Under the pieces are notes generated by a model. It was not told the DNA's origin and did not search any database. It saw only the letters and a program-made list of their open reading frames with translations. 42,962 nt of DNA from Colivivens sp963626085 (GTDB lineage: Bacteria; Bacteroidota; Bacteroidia; Bacteroidales; Bacteroidaceae): positions 1 to 42,962 of the forward strand of contig CAVFVJ010000011.1 in assembly GCA_963626085.1 (NCBI GenBank). The letters run 5' to 3'. A program made the translations under genes and the position numbers. Shown here in pieces: positions 32,440-41,243 of the stretch (position 1 is its first letter; each line of letters opens with the position of its first letter).

Positions 32440-35400
32440 TCAGAAGTATTATCGGAGGCATACTGACAGTGTACGTATGCCTCATAATACTGGTCAACAT
32501 TCCTGCAATCCAAACATCCTTAGGAAGTTGGGTTGCAGAATCTTTGTCTAATGACTTGGGTTCTGAAGTCTCCGTGGGAAGAGTGGACATCGGTCTACTG
32601 AACCGCCTCATCATAGACGACCTATATATTGCAGACAAAGAAGGAATGACTTTGTTGAAGTCCGACCGCACCGCAGTCAAGATCGACATCCCGTCAATCA
32701 TGCAAGGTAAGTTAGGCATCTCCAACGCGCAACTCTTCGGCTGCACTGTCAACCTCCGCAGGGCTACACCACAGTCTCCACTCAACTGTCAGTTTCTCAT
32801 TGACGCCTTCTCATCAGACAATCAGGACACACCGTCCAATATAGACCTCCACGTTAACTCACTCATTGTCCGTCGTGGACGCGTTACATACAACGTACTC
32901 AACAAGAAAAGGGAACAGGCCTTCGACACCAATCACCTGGACATAAACCATATTGATGCGACACTGTCAATGAAAACTTTCACCAACGACAGCATCAATC
33001 TTGTAGTCAAACGTTTCAATTTCATTGAACAGAACAGCGGACTAAGACTGCGCAATCTGCAAGCAAAGGTGAAAGGAAACAAGAAAGAGACACTGATAAC
33101 CGACTTTAACCTCAAGACCCATCAATCATCTGTCAACATCGATACCCTGACGCTCCACTACGAAAACTATCACAAGGACCATTCTTTCAGCTACCGTACA
33201 AAGATACAGGATTCATTCATTACCCCTGCAGACTTCAGTGCCTTCATCCCAGGCATTCAAGAATTCACCGCCCCACTCTATTTCGAGGCAGCAGTTGACG
33301 GTACAGAAAGTCATATCGATGCCAACAACATCTACATCCATACAGACAACAACTCAATGATAATCGCATTGAGCGGTTATGTCAACAAACTCCAATACAA
33401 AGACAAGGACTTCAGTGTAAACATCAGTCAAGTTCTACTCAACAGCGAGGGTAAACAATTGCTCTTCAGAGTGCTTGCCGACAAAAATCTGCCACCACAA
33501 GTCGAGCATCTCGGTACCATCAACTATACGGGAACTATACACAAATTTGGAGACAGGATGGTCATAAACGGGAATATGGGAACAGAAGCTGGAGATATGT
33601 CCATGGACGTGGAGGTAAACAACAAAACCCACGTCACTGGACTCATACAGTCTGACAAGGTCCATCTCGGACAGATTATGGATGATTCTGACTTCGGTAT
33701 CGCTACATTCAAGTTGAATGTTGACGCTGTCATGACAGACACAAAAATCCCAGAAGGGACAGTGAAGGGCAACATCACACAGTTGGAATACAAAAATCAC
33801 AAATACACAGATATCACCATCAACGCCAACAACCAAGCGGGACTCGTCAATGCGAAACTCACCATGAATGACGAACTGGCAACACTCCAGTTCAATGGCA
33901 CATACATCCACGACAAGTCACAATTCCAAGGCTTACTTAATATTGGAAGAATCAACCCGTACAGACTGGGACTCGTCAGTACTGGAGAGAACGAATCATA
34001 CAGTCTGCGAGCAGAAGCCAGCCTAACAGGGAACGACATAGATAACATCACTGGAACGCTCGACATCGATTCACTCAACATATACACAGAAGGAGAGCTA
34101 CTTACACTTGACAAAGCCAAACTGGAGATCGGGACAGACGGTGGCACACAACAAATCACGCTCCATTCTGACTTCGCTGACGCAAGACTTCATGGAGACA
34201 TACACTTAAGCAATTTGGTTGACGCATTCAAAAACCAAGTCGGTCTGCACATGCCCTCACTCATGACATACAAGAAAAACAACGCCAATCGATTCGACTT
34301 CGATTTACATGTGTCGGACTCAGAAATTCTGAAACATTTCATCAATACAGGCTACACACTAAAGTCACCAGTACACGCAAGCGGCTACATAGATGCCATA
34401 ACCGACTCGCTACAGATTGACATCGAAGCTCCACACATAACCGACGAAAACAACAAGGTATACGGACGCACCCAGATACACTGTACTGGTACAAGACGAC
34501 TACTGAGCGTGTCACTGTCAACCATCAAGAAAGCAGAATCAAATGCCACACAGTACACATTCACAGCTGATGCCGATGCAGACAAGATGCAGACATTGGT
34601 CAGTTGGAACGACATGCTGTCGGACAAGACAAATGGAATGATATACGCCACCACTGCCTTCACAGACAGTCTAGGCAAGATTAAGGCAGACATCAATATC
34701 CACAAGTCACAACTCACGGTTAATGACACCCTATGGCAGATGGAGCCGTCAAGCATTGAAGTCTATGGCAAACGTGTATGGTGCAACAATGTCAGTGTAC
34801 ATAATGAAGACCAGTCCATAGTACTCAACGGAGTCGTATCCGAAAACCCGTCAGACTCTATCATAGCAGACTTGAAGAATGTTGAGATTGGCTATGTCAC
34901 AGACCTCATCAATTTCCATGCAGTGCGTTTCAATGGACAAGTGTCAGGACAGGCTGTGGTAAGCGACATATACAATGACATACGCCTCAATGCCAACATT
35001 CTTGCCAAAGACCTCCACTTGCAGGATGGACGACTCGGCACCGGATACATACAGGCATTCTGGGACAAAGAGATAAAGGGAATAAGGGTGTTCGGTGACA
35101 TCATCGACAACTACAAGGGACTAGACCGTATGACCAACGTGTCAGGATTTATTGCACCTGGACAAAACGACCTTGACTTGAAGATATCCACAAACAACAC
35201 CAACGCAGAGTTTCTCAACGGCTTCCTCGGTTCGGTCTTCAAAGACATAAGTGGCAGTACAAACGGAGTGATACACATCATCGGGCCACTCAACGACATC
35301 AATATCATCGGTGATGTCACTGCTGATGTCGACATGCGACTGAGAGCGACTAACGTCATGTACCACATCAACCCCACTGACACTATACGCCTACGTAAAT

Positions 35401-36848
35401 ATGCATTCAACTTCAACGACATACGTATCTCCGACAATAGAGGCAAAGAGGGGGTAGTCAACGGCACCCTATCTCACAAGAACATGAAGAACTTCAGGTA
35501 CGACTTCAACATAAAGATGGAGGACATGACAGTCTACGACGAACATGAGTTCAACTCTGACAAGTTCTATGCAACGGTCTATGCCAACGCCACACTTGAC
35601 ATACATGGGGCTGATGGTCATCCTCTACAGATGTCCGCCGATGTCACACCGACCAAAGGGAGTGTCTTCGCATACGACGCAGCTACGCCCGATGCCATCT
35701 CCACTGGTAATTTTGTTGAGTTTAGGGATGCCACACCAGAAAGAAAGAAAGAGGAGCCTTCACGGCTACTGTTCAGTGACGGTGAAGACATACAGGGTAA
35801 CGAAGAGAATGATACAACAGAGAGCTATGCCTACCAAGGCGATATCTACATGGACATCAGCTTGCACGTAAACCAAAACTGTCAGATAAAGCTCAGGATG
35901 GACAATACCGAAGACGGCTATATCACCACGTATGGAACAGGAAACCTGTTGGCGTATTATCACAATAAAAGTCCGTTCACTCTGAATGGAATCTATCAAA
36001 TTGCAGGAGGACGCTACCGGCTCTACCTACAGGATATCATCTATCGAGACCTGGAGTTGCAGACTGGGAGTAATGTGGTCTTCAACGGCAACCCTTTCGA
36101 CGCAGACATACACCTTATCTGCCATCACACCATCAATTCCGTGCCACTACGCGACCTCACGTCCACCACAGGATACAACCAGACGAACAAGGTGAAGGTA
36201 ATATGCGAGTTGGACATCACAGGAAAGTTAGGTAATATGGACTTCGCCTTCGACATACAGTTGCCTAACGTGAGCGATGAGACACGTCAGCTCGTCAAAA
36301 GTCTCATCAGTACCGATGACGAGATGAACATGCAGATGATTTATCTGCTCGGACTGGGACGGTTCTACACCAACGAATATGCGAGAGCAAACGGTGAGTA
36401 TGGGTCCAACCAAGTAAGTACCCTACTCTCGTCAACCATATCTGGACAAATCAACCAGATGTTGTCGAACGTGATAGGACAAGACAGCAAGTGGAATTTT
36501 GGTACAGGTCTGTCTACCGGAGAGCAAGGATGGAACGACCTGGATGTCGAGGGAATACTCAGTGGACGGTTACTCAACGACAGGTTACTGATCAACGGTA
36601 ACTTCGGATACCGCGACAACGCAATGACCAACACCTCCACATTCATAGGTGACTTCGATGTCAGATGGCGACTGACAGAAAACGGAAACACCTTCATCAA
36701 GGCATACAACCAAACCAACGACAGGTACTTCACCAAAGCCACACTCAACACACAAGGCATCGGACTGACCTATCAGCGAGACTTCGACTCATGGAAAGCC
36801 CTGTTCCGCAGGAAGATGAAGGAAGAAAATAATTTTGTAAAACAATAG
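32385..36848 (+). CDS. tamB: Giant TamB-like envelope protein (AsmA/TamB family)
   Basis: The 1487-residue protein has a short basic N-terminus, one membrane helix (about residues 18-40, IIRSIIGGILTVYVCLIILV) and a very long series of beta repeats in the periplasm. The C-terminal 300 residues match the TamB (DUF490) domain, with NGIYQIAGGRYRLYLQDI, the GSNQVSTLLSSTISGQINQML stretch, and GILSGRLLNDRLLINGNFGYRD. Such bridge-like proteins join inner and outer membranes and are linked to phospholipid transport and barrel assembly. The start is GTG 32385, 55 bases inside ribH: any later ATG would remove the membrane helix. No TamA/BamA-like gene is adjacent. Confidence 0.88.
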   Translation: MRRDSNKDDSSIKKVKKIIRSIIGGILTVYVCLIILVNIPAIQTSLGSWVAESLSNDLGSEVSVGRVDIGLLNRLIIDDLYIADKEGMTLLKSDRTAVKIDIPSIMQGKLGISNAQLFGCTVNLRRATPQSPLNCQFLIDAFSSDNQDTPSNIDLHVNSLIVRRGRVTYNVLNKKREQAFDTNHLDINHIDATLSMKTFTNDSINLVVKRFNFIEQNSGLRLRNLQAKVKGNKKETLITDFNLKTHQSSVNIDTLTLHYENYHKDHSFSYRTKIQDSFITPADFSAFIPGIQEFTAPLYFEAAVDGTESHIDANNIYIHTDNNSMIIALSGYVNKLQYKDKDFSVNISQVLLNSEGKQLLFRVLADKNLPPQVEHLGTINYTGTIHKFGDRMVINGNMGTEAGDMSMDVEVNNKTHVTGLIQSDKVHLGQIMDDSDFGIATFKLNVDAVMTDTKIPEGTVKGNITQLEYKNHKYTDITINANNQAGLVNAKLTMNDELATLQFNGTYIHDKSQFQGLLNIGRINPYRLGLVSTGENESYSLRAEASLTGNDIDNITGTLDIDSLNIYTEGELLTLDKAKLEIGTDGGTQQITLHSDFADARLHGDIHLSNLVDAFKNQVGLHMPSLMTYKKNNANRFDFDLHVSDSEILKHFINTGYTLKSPVHASGYIDAITDSLQIDIEAPHITDENNKVYGRTQIHCTGTRRLLSVSLSTIKKAESNATQYTFTADADADKMQTLVSWNDMLSDKTNGMIYATTAFTDSLGKIKADINIHKSQLTVNDTLWQMEPSSIEVYGKRVWCNNVSVHNEDQSIVLNGVVSENPSDSIIADLKNVEIGYVTDLINFHAVRFNGQVSGQAVVSDIYNDIRLNANILAKDLHLQDGRLGTGYIQAFWDKEIKGIRVFGDIIDNYKGLDRMTNVSGFIAPGQNDLDLKISTNNTNAEFLNGFLGSVFKDISGSTNGVIHIIGPLNDINIIGDVTADVDMRLRATNVMYHINPTDTIRLRKYAFNFNDIRISDNRGKEGVVNGTLSHKNMKNFRYDFNIKMEDMTVYDEHEFNSDKFYATVYANATLDIHGADGHPLQMSADVTPTKGSVFAYDAATPDAISTGNFVEFRDATPERKKEEPSRLLFSDGEDIQGNEENDTTESYAYQGDIYMDISLHVNQNCQIKLRMDNTEDGYITTYGTGNLLAYYHNKSPFTLNGIYQIAGGRYRLYLQDIIYRDLELQTGSNVVFNGNPFDADIHLICHHTINSVPLRDLTSTTGYNQTNKVKVICELDITGKLGNMDFAFDIQLPNVSDETRQLVKSLISTDDEMNMQMIYLLGLGRFYTNEYARANGEYGSNQVSTLLSSTISGQINQMLSNVIGQDSKWNFGTGLSTGEQGWNDLDVEGILSGRLLNDRLLINGNFGYRDNAMTNTSTFIGDFDVRWRLTENGNTFIKAYNQTNDRYFTKATLNTQGIGLTYQRDFDSWKALFRRKMKEENNFVKQ

Positions 36849-36874
36849 ATTATCAACATAAAAAAGACTTGGTT

Positions 36875-38794
36875 ATGTCATACGGATTTGTCAAAGTAGC
36901 AAGTGCAGTGCCACTGGTAAAGGTTGGCGACTGCGAATGGAACGCCCATCAGATTGAAAGCCTCATTGCACAGGCTGACGGCAAAGGGGTGGAGATTATC
37001 TGCTTCCCGGAAATGTGTATCACTGGCTACACCTGTGCCGACCTTTTCCAACAGCAGTTGCTGCTGGACAGCTGCGAGATGGCATTGTTCCATCTGCTGG
37101 ACACCACACGGTCGCTCAACATCATCTCCATCATCGGACTGCCACTACGAATCAACTCCATGCTTCTTAATGTGGCAGTGGTCGTACAGAAGGGCAAGAT
37201 TCTGGGAGCCGTTCCCAAGTCCTACATCCCCAACTACAAGGAGTTCTATGAGAAACGGTGGTTCACCTCGGGCGAGGCGGTCGACACCACCACTACCCTA
37301 TGTGCACAGACCATAAGCGTATCGCGTAACACACTGTTCAACACTGGCAATTGTCAGTTCGGCATAGAGATTTGCGAGGACGTTTGGGCACCCGTGCCAC
37401 CCAGTTCTACCCTCGCCATCCAAGGAGCCGACATCATATTCAACTTGTCTGCTACAGACGAAGTCGTCAGCAAGCACAGTTATCTCTTCAGTCTCTTGTC
37501 GCAGCAGTCCGCACGCTGCATCTGTGGTTACATTTACTCATCATGTGGCTTTGGCGAATCGTCACAAGACCTTGTGTTCGCCGGCAACGGCATGATATTC
37601 GAGAACGGGAAGTTACTTGCCGAAGGGGAACGCTTTGCAATGAAAGATCAGTTGGTCATCTCCGAAATTGATGTCGAGTACCTGCGTTCCCTGCGCCAAT
37701 CGAACACCACGTTTACCGACTCACAGGCACAAGCGCCAAAAGTAAATACTATAACCGCATTGTCACCCGAAGGATGGAACGAAGCACCTGCACTCACCCG
37801 TAAGATTGACCCAAGCCCGTTTGTACCCAAAGGACAGTTGCTCGATGAACGATGCGAAGAAATTTTCGCCATTCAAGTGGCAGGATTGGCACGACGTGTG
37901 TCACACATCGGAGCAAAGACCCTTGTGATTGGAATCTCTGGAGGGCTGGACTCCACTCTGGCACTACTCGTATGCACACAGACCATCGACAGACTGAAGC
38001 GTAACAGGAAGGATATTATCGCTATCACGATGCCGGGCTTTGGCACCACCGACCGCACATACCATAATGCCTTGTCACTCATGAAGTCACTGGGAGTGAC
38101 CATCCGCGAGATATCCATCAAGGACGCATGCATACAGCATTTCAAAGACATCGGTCACGACATGGACATACACGATGTGACCTACGAGAACGTTCAGGCT
38201 CGCGAGCGCACACAGATTCTCATGGATGTGGCAAACCAGGAAGGAGGCATTGTAATCGGTACGGGCGACCTCTCAGAGCTGGCTCTCGGATGGGCTACAT
38301 ATAACGGTGACCACATGTCGAACTATGGAGTCAACTGTTCCATCCCAAAGACGTTGGTAAGACACCTCGTCACGTGGGTGGCGAACACCAGTGTGGACGA
38401 AGAGTCCAGAACCACACTGCTGGATATCGTCGATACCCCTATCAGTCCCGAACTGATTCCAGCAGACGAGAACGGACAGATAAAGCAGAAGACTGAAGAT
38501 TTGGTGGGCCCGTATGAACTGCACGACTTCTTCCTCTATAACTTCATACGCAATGGATTCCGTCCTGCAAAGGTCTATTTCCTGGCAAAGCAAGCGTTCT
38601 GCGACATCTACGATGACGAGACGATACTCAAGTGGCTCAAGATATTCTACAGAAGGTTCTTCAGCCAGCAGTTCAAACGTTCCTGTCTGCCCGATGGACC
38701 GAAAGTGGGAAGTGTCAGTCTCAGTCCACGCGGTGACTGGCGTATGCCAAGTGATGCATATTCAACCGAATGGCTAAAGGATCTTGAACAATGA
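36875..38794 (+). CDS. nadE: Glutamine-dependent NAD+ synthetase
   Basis: The 639-residue two-domain enzyme amidates deamido-NAD+ using ammonia from glutamine, the last step of NAD+ synthesis. The N-terminal nitrilase-type glutaminase has Glu46 (CFPEMCITGY), Lys122 (PNYKEFYEKRWF) and Cys167 (FGIEICEDVW). The C-terminal synthetase has the PPi loop SGGLDS (residues 355-360), GTGDLSELALGWATYNGDHMS and PKTLVRHLV. Length is normal for this form. I chose ATG 36875; a TTG two codons earlier is in frame. It overlaps the next gene by four bases (ATGA). Confidence 0.95.
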   Translation: MSYGFVKVASAVPLVKVGDCEWNAHQIESLIAQADGKGVEIICFPEMCITGYTCADLFQQQLLLDSCEMALFHLLDTTRSLNIISIIGLPLRINSMLLNVAVVVQKGKILGAVPKSYIPNYKEFYEKRWFTSGEAVDTTTTLCAQTISVSRNTLFNTGNCQFGIEICEDVWAPVPPSSTLAIQGADIIFNLSATDEVVSKHSYLFSLLSQQSARCICGYIYSSCGFGESSQDLVFAGNGMIFENGKLLAEGERFAMKDQLVISEIDVEYLRSLRQSNTTFTDSQAQAPKVNTITALSPEGWNEAPALTRKIDPSPFVPKGQLLDERCEEIFAIQVAGLARRVSHIGAKTLVIGISGGLDSTLALLVCTQTIDRLKRNRKDIIAITMPGFGTTDRTYHNALSLMKSLGVTIREISIKDACIQHFKDIGHDMDIHDVTYENVQARERTQILMDVANQEGGIVIGTGDLSELALGWATYNGDHMSNYGVNCSIPKTLVRHLVTWVANTSVDEESRTTLLDIVDTPISPELIPADENGQIKQKTEDLVGPYELHDFFLYNFIRNGFRPAKVYFLAKQAFCDIYDDETILKWLKIFYRRFFSQQFKRSCLPDGPKVGSVSLSPRGDWRMPSDAYSTEWLKDLEQ

Positions 38795-40230
38795 AAGCTG
38801 TACTCGACAAGGCATATTACCGTTTCGACGCAGACAACTTCAAGCGAGTCGACCCCTGTGGCACGGTGTATCAACTGATGGAACATACATACGACCAACT
38901 GGATATCGAACTTGGAGCATTACTGGTCGCCATGATCAGTTGGGGGTCACGCAAGGTCATCGTACCAACCGCCCTCCACATGCTTCGTGACGAAATGAGT
39001 TGGCATCCAGCAGATTTCATCATGAACGGCAAATATGAAGACTCGTACCAGGATGCAAGAAATAACTGTGTGTACCGCACCCTCAACGTACCTACCTTCA
39101 GGGCCGTATGCAGAAATCTCAGAGAAGCTCTGAACGGATACGCCACCATGGAACAACGTCTCAGCGGACTGACTGTCAAGGAAGCCATAGCAGAGATATG
39201 CAAGTGGTTAGAACCAGCCAAGGTGGGAAGCATGGACAAGTCTGCATGCAAACGCGTATGCATGTTTGTCCGCTGGATGGTCCGCAAGGAAAGCCCCGAC
39301 TTCGGGCTGTGGAAGTCACGTAGCCAGACAGACCTATATGCTGTTATGGACGTACATGTGTGCCGTCAAACACAATGTATACTAAAGAACAAACGCCCCA
39401 CATGGAAAGCGTGCGAGGAATTGACTTCCATATTCCGTTCATGGGACACGGACGATCCGCTCAAATACGACATAGCACTCATGACACTGGCGGACAACCC
39501 ATTGCCGAACAAGGAGAACGAAACAGGAAGAAGGTACACAGACCTCTTCATCGATTTCGACGATACCCTGTATGACACACGCGGAAATGCAACAATAGCA
39601 CTTACGGAGATATTCGACATGTTCCAGCTAAGTCGGTATTTCAGCAATCCCAGCATCTTCTATGAAGCCTACTGGAATGCCAACATACAACTATGGGCAC
39701 AGTATGCCAAGGGCGAGATCACACGCCCCTACCTAATGGTCGAACGGTTTCGCCAACCACTCAGCATCGGCATCCCTGATGTGGATGACAGCTACTGTCT
39801 GAAGATGAGTGACGCGTTCCTCGACCTGTGTTCTAATAAGCCGGGAGTTGTGGACGGTGCACACGAGCTGATGGACTATCTCAAGGCACGCGGCTACCGC
39901 ATGCACCTATGCAGCAACGGATTCCATGAAGTGCAGTACAAAAAGCTAAAGGCAAGCCGATTACTCAGTTATTTCGACACAATCATACTCAGTGAAGACG
40001 CAGGAGTCAACAAACCGGGAAAAGGTTTTTTCGATTATGCTCTTGACAAAACCAGAGCCAAGCGTGAGTCGACGGTCATGATTGGCGACAACTTCTTCAC
40101 AGACATCACAGGAGCTTCTAATGCAGGACTCGACACCATCTTCTTCAACCGCTGGTCAAGCCAGTTCAAGGCACCCGAACCCGTAACTTATGAAGTACAT
40201 GCCCTCTCAGAGATTATAGAGATACTGTAA
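38791..40230 (+). CDS. Fusion of DUF2400 (TIGR02757-type) domain and YjjG-type HAD nucleotidase
   Basis: The 479-residue protein joins two families. Residues about 1-235 match DUF2400/TIGR02757, a domain of unknown role with helix-hairpin-helix glycosylase-like sequence: SACKRVCMFVRWMVRKESPDFGLW and, at 183-190, YAVMDVHV, comparable with the PLDTHV/VDTHV Asp motif of endonuclease III-type enzymes, then DTDDPLKYDIAL. Residues about 250-479 are a HAD phosphatase of the YjjG type: motif I FIDFDDTLYDT (nucleophile Asp255, Asp257), motif II LCSNGFHEVQ, motif III Lys in VNKPGKGFFDYAL, motif IV MIGDNFFTDI. YjjG enzymes hydrolyse non-canonical pyrimidine nucleotides. The linker is about 15 residues. 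It is coupled to nadE by a four-base overlap. Confidence 0.85.
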   Translation: MKAVLDKAYYRFDADNFKRVDPCGTVYQLMEHTYDQLDIELGALLVAMISWGSRKVIVPTALHMLRDEMSWHPADFIMNGKYEDSYQDARNNCVYRTLNVPTFRAVCRNLREALNGYATMEQRLSGLTVKEAIAEICKWLEPAKVGSMDKSACKRVCMFVRWMVRKESPDFGLWKSRSQTDLYAVMDVHVCRQTQCILKNKRPTWKACEELTSIFRSWDTDDPLKYDIALMTLADNPLPNKENETGRRYTDLFIDFDDTLYDTRGNATIALTEIFDMFQLSRYFSNPSIFYEAYWNANIQLWAQYAKGEITRPYLMVERFRQPLSIGIPDVDDSYCLKMSDAFLDLCSNKPGVVDGAHELMDYLKARGYRMHLCSNGFHEVQYKKLKASRLLSYFDTIILSEDAGVNKPGKGFFDYALDKTRAKRESTVMIGDNFFTDITGASNAGLDTIFFNRWSSQFKAPEPVTYEVHALSEIIEIL

Positions 40231-40282
40231 AACACAGTATACAGACAATCACATATACACCTCAAAACAAAAGCATACGACA

Positions 40283-41224
40283 ATGATACAGAAAATTTGC
40301 GATTTCATATCACGCTACATGGCTGTCATCGTATTGGTGGTAGCATCAATATCACTATTCTTCCCCACCTCCTTCAACTGGATCTCCACGTCATGGATAG
40401 CCCCCATGCTGGGACTCGTGATGTTCGGAATGGGACTGACCCTCAACCCACACGACTTCAAGATAGTGTTCACACGACCTAAAGACATAATAATAGGCAC
40501 CCTCGCCCAGTTCATCATCATGCCGCTCACTGCCTACCTGCTTGTGAAGCTGTTCGGTCTGAACGACGAGCTGGCAATCGGAGTGATACTCGTGGGTTGT
40601 TGTCCAGGAGGCACTGCATCCAACGTGATGACCTATCTGGCAAAGGGCGACCTCGCCCTGTCGGTCGGCATAACTTCAGTCAGCACTGTATTGGCACCGG
40701 TACTAACCCCACTGCTTACCCTGTTGTATGCAGGCGAACACATTCATGTAGATGCCATCGGCATGTTCATGAGTATCGTGGAGGTTGTCATCCTGCCCAT
40801 CATATTAGGTTTCGCACTGCAACGTATGATGCCGAGACTCACCAAACAGGTAGTGCTGTACCTTCCTACGTTCTCCACCGTCATGATTACCCTGATTGTC
40901 GGCTGCGTGGTAAGTGCCAACGCATCCAAACTACTTGTAGGCGGACTGGTCATCGTCCTTATAGTCATACTGCACAACATCTTCGGACTGGCACTCGGCT
41001 ACGGAGTGGGACGAGTACTTGGACTGCCGCACAGTAAATGCTCCGCCATATCCATTGAGGTAGGTATGCAGAACAGCGGACTTGCCTGTTCACTGGCAAA
41101 GACCCACTTTGCCATGTACCCCATGGCAACCGTACCCGGAGCCATCTTCTCCGTATGGCACAACATCAGCGGTGCACTCATCGCCAAGTTCTTCGCTTGG
41201 CGACAAGAGAGGATTGAGAGTTAG
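40283..41224 (+). CDS. Bile acid:sodium symporter (BASS) family transporter
   Basis: The 313-residue inner-membrane protein has about 9-10 hydrophobic helices and belongs to the BASS family. The two crossing-helix motifs are visible: GCCPGGTASNVMTYLAKGDLALSV (Na+ site region) and EVGMQNSGLACSLAK. Family members carry bile acids, pyruvate, pantoate/pantothenate or other organic anions with Na+; the substrate here is not clear and true bile-acid transport is not implied by the name. It lies 52 bases after the fusion gene without a visible promoter and converges on the helicase gene, 19 bases apart. Confidence 0.88.
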   Translation: MIQKICDFISRYMAVIVLVVASISLFFPTSFNWISTSWIAPMLGLVMFGMGLTLNPHDFKIVFTRPKDIIIGTLAQFIIMPLTAYLLVKLFGLNDELAIGVILVGCCPGGTASNVMTYLAKGDLALSVGITSVSTVLAPVLTPLLTLLYAGEHIHVDAIGMFMSIVEVVILPIILGFALQRMMPRLTKQVVLYLPTFSTVMITLIVGCVVSANASKLLVGGLVIVLIVILHNIFGLALGYGVGRVLGLPHSKCSAISIEVGMQNSGLACSLAKTHFAMYPMATVPGAIFSVWHNISGALIAKFFAWRQERIES

Positions 41225-41243
41225 TACTCACATGCAGACACCG

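Noticed and set aside
40283..41224. Bile-salt transporter implying bile tolerance
   Set aside because: The family is broad and named historically; the sequence gives no evidence for bile acid as substrate.
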